DNA of 64,000 nt. Source: Cyclobacteriaceae bacterium. GTDB lineage: Bacteria > Bacteroidota > Bacteroidia > Cytophagales > Cyclobacteriaceae. The notes under the pieces are model-generated. The model was not told the origin of the DNA. It was given only the letters and a program-made list of their open reading frames with translations, and did no database searches. A program made the position numbers and the translations under genes. The stretch spans positions 1 to 64,000 of the forward strand of contig JALONI010000004.1 in the NCBI GenBank assembly GCA_025455015.1, in the 5' to 3' direction. Of the stretch, positions 44,794 to 51,923 are shown piece after piece. Each line of letters opens with the position of its first letter. The stretch's first letter is position 1.

Positions 44794-46104
44794 ATGGAAA
44801 CCAAATCCACCAGCCACGAAGTAAGCTCGAACGGAAGCACAAGAGTGATTCAGCGACTGGGTTGGTACATGATGGCCGTTTCGGTGGTGCTGGTGGCAGG
44901 GCTGTATTTTTTAAAGGTCGATCACTGGTATTACATTCTTCCGGCCTTTCCCGTGTTTGGCCTGGTACTTTGGATCAACAGCAGCCGCCATTATTTGCTG
45001 GCAAGGAATATTTTGATCATTGGCTCTTTTTTACTGTTTGTTTTTTGGGCTTTCACCCATAGACGAACCGGGGCCGAGTACGGCCTGATTGCGGTGTTTT
45101 GCTCCATACCGATGGTTTGCAAAGAAACGCGCCTGCTCATCATCGGTCTGGTGGTGGTCATGGTTACCTTGGTTGTCTACTTCTTGGTAGACCGCCTAAC
45201 CCCGTTTGTCCCGAACCCCACCATCAATTACCCATTGCTTTCCACGGCCGTGTTGGTAATGGCAGGCGGAAACGTATTTGTGCAGATTTTGCTTTACCGC
45301 AATACGCTGGTCAGATACATGAGCGCTATCAAGGAAAAAAACAGGGAGTTGGATCAAGTGTTGGAAGAAAAACGCCATACCCAAGTTGAGTTGGAGACGA
45401 GCAATGAGCAACTGCGTGCACTGACCACCCAATTGAATTGGATTGTCAAGCAAAAAACGCGTGAGCTGCAAACGTATATTGACGCCATCAATGTAAACAT
45501 TTACTCGAGTATTGTTGATCTGGACGGCAAGATCATGAAGGCCAACGCCCCGCTGCTGGAGGCTACCGGGTATGATTCGGACGAACTAATGGGACAAAGC
45601 TATCGGCTGTTCCATAGCCAAGAGCTGTCCGAACGTCAATATGCCCGTTTTGAGAGCAGCATCCGTCAGGGCACTGTGTGGCGGGGAGAAGTCAAGTACC
45701 GGACCAAGAGCAACGGATTTTTCTGGGGCGATCAAGTGGTCATCCCGATGCGAAATGCCGCCAATGAAATTTCGTATTTTCTCACGCTCGGATTGCCCAT
45801 TACCGAGCGCAAGGTGAACGAAGAAATGCGGAACAAGACCCTGTCCCTCCTACAGAAGCTCGCTTTCGAGACCTCGCACAACGTGCGCGGGCCAATTGCC
45901 CGCCTGCTGGGCTTGGTGAGTTTGATACAAAACAAAATGGTGGACGCGCAGGAAATCCAATACGTAATGAAGCAACTGGCCAATACGACCCATGAATTGA
46001 ACTTGGTGACAAGCGGGTTTGTCGAATTCTTGAATACACACCGCGACCTGCTCAATCAGCAGGGCGAAACGGGCTCAACACCCGAGCAAAAATTATCGAG
46101 ATGA
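44794..46104 (+). CDS. membrane PAS protein with DHp domain but no kinase domain
   Basis: 436 residues. About six membrane helices (residues ~20-185), a coiled coil (KEKNRELDQVLEEKRHTQVE), a PAS domain at about 230-345 (VDLDGKIMKANAPLLEATGYDSDEL), then a DHp-like helical hairpin with FETSHNVRGPIARLLGL (His362). The protein stops after the second helix; the N, G1 and G2 boxes of an HATPase_c domain are missing and no ATPase ORF follows. It could receive phosphate from the neighbouring kinase or act as a phosphotransfer protein. Its end overlaps the esterase gene by 12 bp. Confidence 0.82.
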   Translation: METKSTSHEVSSNGSTRVIQRLGWYMMAVSVVLVAGLYFLKVDHWYYILPAFPVFGLVLWINSSRHYLLARNILIIGSFLLFVFWAFTHRRTGAEYGLIAVFCSIPMVCKETRLLIIGLVVVMVTLVVYFLVDRLTPFVPNPTINYPLLSTAVLVMAGGNVFVQILLYRNTLVRYMSAIKEKNRELDQVLEEKRHTQVELETSNEQLRALTTQLNWIVKQKTRELQTYIDAINVNIYSSIVDLDGKIMKANAPLLEATGYDSDELMGQSYRLFHSQELSERQYARFESSIRQGTVWRGEVKYRTKSNGFFWGDQVVIPMRNAANEISYFLTLGLPITERKVNEEMRNKTLSLLQKLAFETSHNVRGPIARLLGLVSLIQNKMVDAQEIQYVMKQLANTTHELNLVTSGFVEFLNTHRDLLNQQGETGSTPEQKLSR

Positions 46105-46716
46105 AATCCGTTGCGCAACCTTCTGCAATTCTTCTTGCAAAATAGTATGCGGCCGTCCCGGGTAAATCTGGAGGTCAACTTTTGCCCCCATCGCCTCCAA
46201 TTGATTCTTTGATTGTTCGCTGCGTAGCAGCGGCACATGTGGATCATTCGGGCTGTTGGTCATCAACACGCGGGTGCCCGCAAAGTCGCCCGCATAGTTT
46301 TCGGTGTAGAGTTTATCGCCAATCAATCCCCCCGTCAACGCCATCACGCCTCCCCACGCGCGGGCGTGCCGTGTGGCAAACTCCAACGTGAGGCAGGCGC
46401 CTTGCGAAAAGCCGAGCAGATAGATGTGGGAAGAAGCGATGCCCGTTTTTTCGATGTCGGTTACAATGCCGGCTACCAACTGCAATGCACTGCTGAGCCA
46501 CGGTTCGTTTTGGGCGGGCGGGGCCAGAAAGCTGTAAGGATACCACGTACAGTTGGTGGCTTGTGGCGCCACGACATAAAAATCTTCTACCGGCAAATAG
46601 CTGCGCAGCGAAAGGATGTCTTCGGCAGATGCCCCGCGACCGTGCAGCATGATCAGGGCCTTCTTTGCCTGCGCCAGCGGCTTGCCCGCTTCCACGAGTT
46701 GTTTTGTGTGTTCCAT
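46093..46716 (-). CDS. MhqD-like alpha/beta hydrolase (carboxylesterase/phospholipase family)
   Basis: 207 residues. ALIMLHGRGA forms the oxyanion-hole strand, GFSQGA contains the nucleophile Ser, NSPNDPHVP the Asp and GRPHTI the His. In Bacillus, relatives (MhqD) are induced together with ring-cleaving dioxygenases (MhqE/MhqO) by quinones. Here the gene follows an MhqO-like dioxygenase, the same pairing. It is probably cytoplasmic. A tandem hairpin repeat separates it from the dioxygenase gene. Confidence 0.85.
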   Translation of the reverse strand: MEHTKQLVEAGKPLAQAKKALIMLHGRGASAEDILSLRSYLPVEDFYVVAPQATNCTWYPYSFLAPPAQNEPWLSSALQLVAGIVTDIEKTGIASSHIYLLGFSQGACLTLEFATRHARAWGGVMALTGGLIGDKLYTENYAGDFAGTRVLMTNSPNDPHVPLLRSEQSKNQLEAMGAKVDLQIYPGRPHTILQEELQKVAQRISSR

Positions 46717-46727
46717 CTTTTTTGGTG

Positions 46728-46795
46728 AGCCCCTCTCGCCCGGAGAAAGGCTTGGTTTTTTTAAGCCCCTCTCCTGTGGAGAGGGGTCGGGGTGA
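46728..46795. repeat. tandem hairpin repeat between mhqD-like and mhqO-like genes
   Basis: Two modules beginning GCCCCTCTC. The second contains a perfect nine-pair stem, CCCCTCTCC TGT GGAGAGGGG (46766-46786). Repeats of this form are common intergenic elements in Bacteroidota genomes. It may modulate read-through or mRNA stability between the two genes. Confidence 0.6.
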
Positions 46796-46797
46796 AG

Positions 46798-47757
46798 TCA
46801 ATCATTAAACTTATCCGTCTGCAACACAATCGGCTGTAGTCCTTTTTCAATCTGATCGCGCGAAGGTTCATACCACTCGGGCAACTTCAGGCTCTCGCCC
46901 AGTTTCGATGGATGCTCATCGACAGCAAAGCCCGGAGGGTTGGTGGCCACTTCAAACAGAATACCGCCCGGTTCGCGGAAGTAAATGCTGTGAAAATACT
47001 GGCGGTCAAGCACGGGCGTCACGTTGTATCCTTTGCTCAACAATTTTTCGCGCACCTCCAACTGGGTGGCGTCATCGGGTGTGGCAAACGCCAGGTGGTG
47101 AATGGTGCCGCTGCCGCCCAGGCCGCGCATGGCATCGGGTGAGCAGACCACATCCACAAAATCTCCTGGCTGTTGGCTGGCCGAGTAACGGAAACGATTT
47201 CCTTTTTCCGCAACCAGCTTGTGGTCCATCCCCTCCAGCAGCAATGCGGCTGTGCGTTCATAACCCTCTTCCGAAAGCTCTACGCCATAAAATCCTTTCA
47301 CGGCATGCTCCAGCGGAATCTGTCCGTATGAAAAGCCCGGGCGCGAGTCGTTGCTGTTGAACACCAATTCCAACCCCAGGCCGTGCGCATCCTCAAAGTA
47401 GATGAACAACTCGCTGTCGAAGCGTTGCTGGGGCTCGGTGTGTTTGATGTTGAATTTCTTGAGTCGTGCGAGCCAGTAGTCGAGACTATTGGCGGGTACG
47501 GAGAATGACGTAACAGTCATCTGGCCTTTGCCGTGGCGGCCGCGCACCAATCCCGCGTAGGGGAAGAACGTCATGATGGTGCCGGGTGCTCCTGTTTCGT
47601 TGCCATAATATAGATGGTACACATCGGGCGCATCGAAGTTGATAGTTTTCTTTACCATGCGCAGGCCGAGGATGCCGGCATAGAAGTCGAGATTTTTTTG
47701 GGCATCGTCTGCCAGTGCCGTGACGTGGTGGATGCCGGTGATCAGGGATTTGCTCAT
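46798..47757 (-). CDS. MhqO-like ring-cleaving dioxygenase (VOC family)
   Basis: 319 residues with two glyoxalase/VOC modules. GIHHVTALADD gives a first His, TIHHLAFATPDD a second, and GILFEVATNPPGF the Glu; together they form a 2-His-1-carboxylate iron site. Relatives open hydroquinone or catechol rings in detoxification. The ABM gene upstream overlaps it by 4 bases, so expression is coupled. Confidence 0.87.
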   Translation of the reverse strand: MSKSLITGIHHVTALADDAQKNLDFYAGILGLRMVKKTINFDAPDVYHLYYGNETGAPGTIMTFFPYAGLVRGRHGKGQMTVTSFSVPANSLDYWLARLKKFNIKHTEPQQRFDSELFIYFEDAHGLGLELVFNSNDSRPGFSYGQIPLEHAVKGFYGVELSEEGYERTAALLLEGMDHKLVAEKGNRFRYSASQQPGDFVDVVCSPDAMRGLGGSGTIHHLAFATPDDATQLEVREKLLSKGYNVTPVLDRQYFHSIYFREPGGILFEVATNPPGFAVDEHPSKLGESLKLPEWYEPSRDQIEKGLQPIVLQTDKFND

Positions 47758-48053
47758 AATTCAGTTACGTTTTCAATCGTGTAGATTTTTATTTTCGCTT
47801 GGGCGGATAGCATCGGTTTTACTTTTTCCATGAACTCGTTGAAGTACCACTGGCTTACGTGAAAGTCGATGGCCGCCTGATCAGTCCATTCTTCAAAGAA
47901 CAAAAACCGGTTGGGCTCCATATGGCTTTCGTTGAACGTGTAGCTGATGTAGCCCGTTTCTTTTTGCGAGTGGGGCGCGATCCACAAGCACAGATCGATG
48001 AAATCCTTGCGGAATTCGGATTTGATGTACCAGTGGCCTGCAATTACTTTCAT
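47754..48053 (-). CDS. ABM-family monooxygenase, YgiN-like
   Basis: 99 residues with the dimeric alpha/beta-barrel pattern of antibiotic-biosynthesis/quinol monooxygenases (MKVIAGHWYIKSEFRKDFID; FLFFEEWTDQAAIDFHVSQWY). YgiN-type relatives oxidise quinols without a cofactor. Its stop overlaps the dioxygenase start by 4 bases (ATGA). The 129-bp region upstream carries the 33-bp shared element, so it probably has its own promoter. Confidence 0.82.
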   Translation of the reverse strand: MKVIAGHWYIKSEFRKDFIDLCLWIAPHSQKETGYISYTFNESHMEPNRFLFFEEWTDQAAIDFHVSQWYFNEFMEKVKPMLSAQAKIKIYTIENVTEL

Positions 48054-48127
48054 GGGTTTCGTATTGGTTGCTTTCCGTTTTTCGATTTTCGCTACTGTTT
48101 CAACCGGTTACCCAACCGCTTCGTTGT

Positions 48128-48160
48128 CCAGTTTGTTCGTCAGTTTTTGTAAAAAGTTCG
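48128..48160 (-). promoter_or_regulatory. 33-bp regulon element, copy 1
   Basis: On the plus strand it contains two GTTCG half-sites at 48135 and 48156, exactly 21 bp apart, and the core CAGTTTTTGTAAAAAGTTCG. It lies 75-107 bp upstream of the ABM gene. A second copy at 54541-54573 has 28 of 33 identical bases. It is probably an operator for a regulator that binds direct repeats. Confidence 0.6.
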
Positions 48161-48182
48161 CCTACTGAGGGTTTCGGGATTT

Positions 48183-48530
48183 TCATAGCTTAATAAACAA
48201 CGACTGCCGTTTCTGCGCGATCACATTTCGTGTTCGATGGCCCTTGCCGGTGGTGTCTTCCACCAGCAAAACATCGCCCCCTTTAAACTGTCTTTTTTCG
48301 CCCAAACTTGTTTCAATTTCGATTTCGCCATCCAGCAGCACGATAAACTGCCGGGCCGGAGCGGTGTGAAAGTCCCAATCATAGCCGGGTTCGTTTTCGC
48401 GGAAGATCATTTCTTGCACCGCCACCGCCTGCGACAAGCGGCCCACCATGCCCTGATCGGTAAGTCCTACCTCCACTTCTTCAAAGTGACTGTCTCCGTT
48501 GCCATCTGCAAAAATGCGTGTGTATTTCAT
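48183..48530 (-). CDS. cupin-domain protein
   Basis: 115 residues forming one cupin barrel (DWDFHTAPARQFIVLLDGEIEIET and GGDVLLVEDTTGKGHRT). Two His and one acidic residue could bind metal. The substrate is unknown. Its start overlaps the upstream small gene by 4 bases, placing it in the same operon as the SDR and Dps genes. It is also a known fold for quercetin-type or thiol dioxygenases, but no specific family is clear. Confidence 0.78.
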   Translation of the reverse strand: MKYTRIFADGNGDSHFEEVEVGLTDQGMVGRLSQAVAVQEMIFRENEPGYDWDFHTAPARQFIVLLDGEIEIETSLGEKRQFKGGDVLLVEDTTGKGHRTRNVIAQKRQSLFIKL

Positions 48531-48832
48531 CTTCGGATCGCCAATTTCCGGGCCAGTTCCTCTGAGAGAGGTTCGCTGTAGGCACCATAGGCATTGACGA
48601 GCACGCCCTTCAGCTTGTGTTTGGCAGACGAGATGGCATACAAAATCATTTCGTCATCTGGGTCGGTGCTACCCTCAAAACGATATACTTTATCGATGTA
48701 CAGTTCCTCCGGTTCGATGCGGGTATTTGCTCCCCGGCATTCAAGACACGTTTCGGCAAGATTGAAATCTTCCGTATAACCTTCTTTGCGCAGGGCGTCA
48801 ATCGCTTCGGTAAGGGTGTCAAAAGTTTGCAT
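48527..48832 (-). CDS. small conserved Bacteroidota protein often misnamed PRPP synthetase
   Basis: 101 residues (MQTFDTLTEAIDALRKEGYTEDF; VYRFEGSTDPDDEMILYAISS; GVLVNAYGAYSEPLSEELARKL). This family is frequently labelled phosphoribosylpyrophosphate synthetase in databases, but it is far too short and has no PRPP-binding motif, so no such function is claimed. ATG 48832 replaces the ORF-track start at 48961, which lies inside the SDR gene. It overlaps the cupin by 4 bases. Confidence 0.75.
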   Translation of the reverse strand: MQTFDTLTEAIDALRKEGYTEDFNLAETCLECRGANTRIEPEELYIDKVYRFEGSTDPDDEMILYAISSAKHKLKGVLVNAYGAYSEPLSEELARKLAIRR

Positions 48833-48845
48833 GGCGGTTGTTTGG

Positions 48846-49547
48846 TTAGGTTTTTTTGGAAAGGAGATAGTGTACCACTTTTTCCTGACGCAAGCCCACT
48901 TGATTTGCGATGTGCTCACCAATTTCCTCCGGAGTGTACCAGTCGGGTTGCCCATGCCCATGTTTGAGCCGATCGCGCGTTTTCATGGGTCCTAAAATCA
49001 GCTCGAATACCTGCATACCCGTTTTATCCACTTCCTTGGCCAATGTTTGGATGAGTGACTTCTGTGCTGCGGCCGCCATGGCAACCGGGCCGGCCATGGG
49101 GTAGGGTTCATCGGCACTAAAGCCGTTGATGTGGAAGTAATACCCTTCCGTTGGATTCAACAATGGCACCAACGTTTTGATGGCAAAGAAATGGGATGTG
49201 AGGTTGTCGTTGAGAATCCGTTGCCATTGTTCGGTAGGATAACTATACACAGGCGCCCCCTGATGCCATCCACCCAACGAGGCCACCGCGATGTCTATCT
49301 GCTTCCACTCCTTTTGAAGAAATGCCGCCAGTTGCTGACCGGCCGCTTCGGTGTCGACCGAGCCGAGGTGCGTCACCAGCTTGCCGGTGTGTACATCGCT
49401 TACGTACTCGCGAAGGCGGTCGATTTTATGCGCACTGCGGGTAGGCACCACTACGGTGGCTCCCTCGCGCAGCAGCGTTTTTACAATTCCTTCGCCTACG
49501 CCACCTGCTCCGCCCAGCACCACGGCTGTTTTCCCTTGTAGTTTCAT
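48846..49547 (-). CDS. SDR-family protein with altered catalytic motif
   Basis: 233 residues. KTAVVLGGAGGVGEGIVKTL is the Rossmann glycine motif for NAD(P). ASLGG and NDNLTSHFF follow at the expected places. The usual Ser-Tyr-x3-Lys triad is not found: the segment reads GPVAMAAAAQKSL, where Tyr is replaced by Ala. It may be a non-catalytic or unusual SDR. It follows Dps by 4 bases. A relic of a second copy lies at 63.2 kb, also after a Dps gene. Confidence 0.8.
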   Translation of the reverse strand: MKLQGKTAVVLGGAGGVGEGIVKTLLREGATVVVPTRSAHKIDRLREYVSDVHTGKLVTHLGSVDTEAAGQQLAAFLQKEWKQIDIAVASLGGWHQGAPVYSYPTEQWQRILNDNLTSHFFAIKTLVPLLNPTEGYYFHINGFSADEPYPMAGPVAMAAAAQKSLIQTLAKEVDKTGMQVFELILGPMKTRDRLKHGHGQPDWYTPEEIGEHIANQVGLRQEKVVHYLLSKKT

Positions 49548-49551
49548 CAGA

Positions 49552-50028
49552 CTAGTGGGTTAAATGCGCCCGCAGCATCCACGCCATCTTCTCGTGTGCT
49601 TCCATCAGCCCGGTAATGAAGTCGCTCGTACCTGCATCCTGGTAGTCGGTGGCAAACCGGTTTATGTTTTCGCGCAGGTACATGATCACCTGCTCGTGGT
49701 CGGTGAGCAACTCTTTGATCAGTCCGGCACTGTTGTTTTTCTCGCGGGTTGCTTCCGTCAGGTGCGTGAGCGACAGATAACTTTTCAGCGTAGCCGGGGC
49801 AAAATGACCGATTGCGCGGATGCGCTCCGCCACATCGTCCATCATCTCGTCCAACTGTTCGTATTGGCTTTCAAAAAATTTGTGCATGGCATGAAAGTCG
49901 GGGCCTTCCACGTTCCAATGCGCATGTCGCGTTTTGGTGTAGAGCACGAACTCATCGGCCAGCAGTTTGGCCAGCGCCTCGGCTACCTTTTGCCGGTTGC
50001 TTTCCGAAATCCCAATTTGTGTTTGCAT
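49552..50028 (-). CDS. Dps-family ferritin-like DNA-protection protein, copy 1
   Basis: 158 residues. The ferroxidase-site pattern is complete: HAHWNVEGPDFHAMHKFFESQYEQL and DDVAERI. Dps forms a 12-subunit shell that oxidises and stores iron with peroxide and protects DNA. It lies in the electrophile-stress block, 5 bases after the porin-like gene and 4 before the SDR gene. It is roughly 80 percent identical by eye to the Dps at 63.3 kb. Confidence 0.93.
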   Translation of the reverse strand: MQTQIGISESNRQKVAEALAKLLADEFVLYTKTRHAHWNVEGPDFHAMHKFFESQYEQLDEMMDDVAERIRAIGHFAPATLKSYLSLTHLTEATREKNNSAGLIKELLTDHEQVIMYLRENINRFATDYQDAGTSDFITGLMEAHEKMAWMLRAHLTH

Positions 50029-50033
50029 GGTGA

Positions 50034-51389
50034 TTAGTATTTGAATTGTAATGTGAGTGCAGAGAAGAAAACGTCTCGTCCGGTACTAACTTCCTTCAGG
50101 TACGGCCCCGCGTGGAACCAAGTAAACTCCGGCACAATGCTCAGGTGTTTGCTGGGTGTGATCTCGGCATTGATGCCCAGTTGCTCGCCAATCAACCGCG
50201 CACGGCTATTTTCGCCCGAATAGATCAACGCTACATTCGGGCCATAGATACCATCGCTGAGGCTGTGCCGCCAGAACAAATCCAGATCGGCCGACAAGGT
50301 AACGTTTTGCTGGACTTGCCATTTAACACCCGGGTGTACATCCACCAGGTTGGCCGGGCCGATGAGTGCCGCCAATCCAAAGTACGCACCCCGCGGATAC
50401 AGCGGGTTGAACGTGTTCAGTTGATCGTCATTGCGGTTGTTGTCGCCACTGATGACTTCGGTTTTCAGTCCGACCCAGAAAGGCTTTTTGCCATTAGTGA
50501 GTTGGTAGTTGGCATGCAGCGAAGCCGTCCAGGCCTGGATACGACCGGCTGAAAATTCCCCAAACTGATACACCGCCTCGAAATCGTAATCCCATCGTGC
50601 AGCTTTGCTCCACCAGCGCGTGCCGATGGAATGGCGCAGCTCGCGGCCGATACCGGCATCGAACGTGGCCCGATCCCGGTTCAATCCCAAATAGTAGAGA
50701 TCGATGTTTTTCAAGATCGGGACGGCTTTTTGAATGATGTAAATACCCCAAAGCGCTTCTTCGCGGTTGATCTCATCATCCACCACACCTAGCCGCTGCT
50801 GCACAGGCGTACTGTAAAATAAGTCTACAGACGTGTTGTGTTGTTGCATGATCAGTTTGGCCGCATCAAAATTGAGACGGTTGTTTGGCCCCTCGCGCAC
50901 CGCTACTAAACGTTGTGACCCGTATAATAATTCCTGCCGACCGGCACGCAATGTGATGGCGTTGGAAATCCGGATATCCGCAAAAAGCTGGTGAACCGAA
51001 AACCGGTTCTCGTCTATCCTTCGAATGGGCGTTACCCGGCCGTTGGCAAACGTGCTGTTGAATTGCGCAAAGAAGCGAAGCGACTTGTTAACCCGAACAT
51101 CGCCATGGAACAGAAAGCGCGAGTAAAACGCGGTGTATTCGCGCACGGGCCCATCGCCCCAGTCTTCGTTCACAAAGTTTTGCGGCAGGTAGCGCACCTC
51201 GCCCCCAAACGAGGCATAGCCGGTATCACCCATGCGGGTCATCTTAAATTTTTCATAGGCTTTTTTTGGCGAGTCGTGCGGCAGCGAAGACAGGTCATCG
51301 TTGTACCGAAGCAGTTTAAATGCTTGTCCGTAACCTACCTGTACGAGCGATGTCATCGCGAACAGCCAAAGCCACCGGCACGCAACCAC
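50034..51389 (-). CDS. alginate-export-type outer-membrane barrel
   Basis: About 451 residues. Signal peptide (VACRWLWLFAMTSLVQVGYGQ), then an 18-strand-type barrel of the Alginate_exp family with repeated aromatic-girdle strands, GRQELLYGSQRLVAVREGPN and a C-terminal Tyr (ALTLQFKY). It would be a selective outer-membrane channel. Start: the ORF-track TTG at 51434 lies inside the upstream transporter gene. GTG 51389, 10 bases after that gene's stop, gives a proper signal peptide. Confidence 0.82.
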   Translation of the reverse strand: MVACRWLWLFAMTSLVQVGYGQAFKLLRYNDDLSSLPHDSPKKAYEKFKMTRMGDTGYASFGGEVRYLPQNFVNEDWGDGPVREYTAFYSRFLFHGDVRVNKSLRFFAQFNSTFANGRVTPIRRIDENRFSVHQLFADIRISNAITLRAGRQELLYGSQRLVAVREGPNNRLNFDAAKLIMQQHNTSVDLFYSTPVQQRLGVVDDEINREEALWGIYIIQKAVPILKNIDLYYLGLNRDRATFDAGIGRELRHSIGTRWWSKAARWDYDFEAVYQFGEFSAGRIQAWTASLHANYQLTNGKKPFWVGLKTEVISGDNNRNDDQLNTFNPLYPRGAYFGLAALIGPANLVDVHPGVKWQVQQNVTLSADLDLFWRHSLSDGIYGPNVALIYSGENSRARLIGEQLGINAEITPSKHLSIVPEFTWFHAGPYLKEVSTGRDVFFSALTLQFKY

Positions 51390-51399
51390 ACCGGCACGC

Positions 51400-51843
51400 T
51401 TAAAATTTTCGGATGATGACCACCCCAACCACAATCAACGCAATGCCGAGCACCCGCCACGCGTTGATACTGTGTTGCGCGTGCACGAGGACGTTGAAGT
51501 GATCCAGGGCCACGGAAATAATCAACTGCCCGGCCACAATCAATCCGAACGTGAGCGCGGGACCGAGTTTTGGAAAGGCCAGCACCACGGTGGTCACGTA
51601 AATGGCACCGAGCGCACCGGCCACCCACGTCACGGTGGGCACGTCTTTCAGGCTTTGCGTGTGCAGCGGCTGCCGCGTAACGGCCACGTACACAAGCAAG
51701 GCCACCAGGCCCACGGCAAACGAGATCAGCGAAGCCCACACCGGACTATGAATGGCTTGCCCCATTCTGGTATTGAGGCCCGCTTGTATCGGCAGGAGCG
51801 AACCTGCGATAAACACGGCTATGATCCAGGGTAGTTTTTCCAT
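51400..51843 (-). CDS. YdcZ/DUF606-type DMT transporter
   Basis: 147 residues with about five membrane helices (IIAVFIAGSLLPIQAGLNTRMG; VWASLISFAVGLVALLVYV; GLIVAGQLIISVALDHF). It matches the short DMT family often called YdcZ, which probably works as a dimer in the inner membrane. The substrate is unknown. The porin-like gene starts just after its stop, so inner- and outer-membrane transport may be linked. Confidence 0.8.
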   Translation of the reverse strand: MEKLPWIIAVFIAGSLLPIQAGLNTRMGQAIHSPVWASLISFAVGLVALLVYVAVTRQPLHTQSLKDVPTVTWVAGALGAIYVTTVVLAFPKLGPALTFGLIVAGQLIISVALDHFNVLVHAQHSINAWRVLGIALIVVGVVIIRKF

Positions 51844-51886
51844 ATAATAACTAATGTTGAAGCGCAGCCCCAGGAGTCTGATGATC

Positions 51887-51923
51887 AGCCTACTGCTGCT
51901 GGTTACTGGTTGCTGGTTTCTGG
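51887..51923. repeat. degenerate CTGGTT tandem repeat
   Basis: Imperfect tandem copies (GGTTACTGGTTGCTGGTTTC) lie between the amidohydrolase stop and the transporter gene. It is probably a neutral intergenic repeat. Confidence 0.4.

Noticed and set aside
48527-48832. Label phosphoribosylpyrophosphate synthetase for the 101-residue protein
   Set aside because: Too short and without the PRPP-binding motif; the common database name appears to be wrong.
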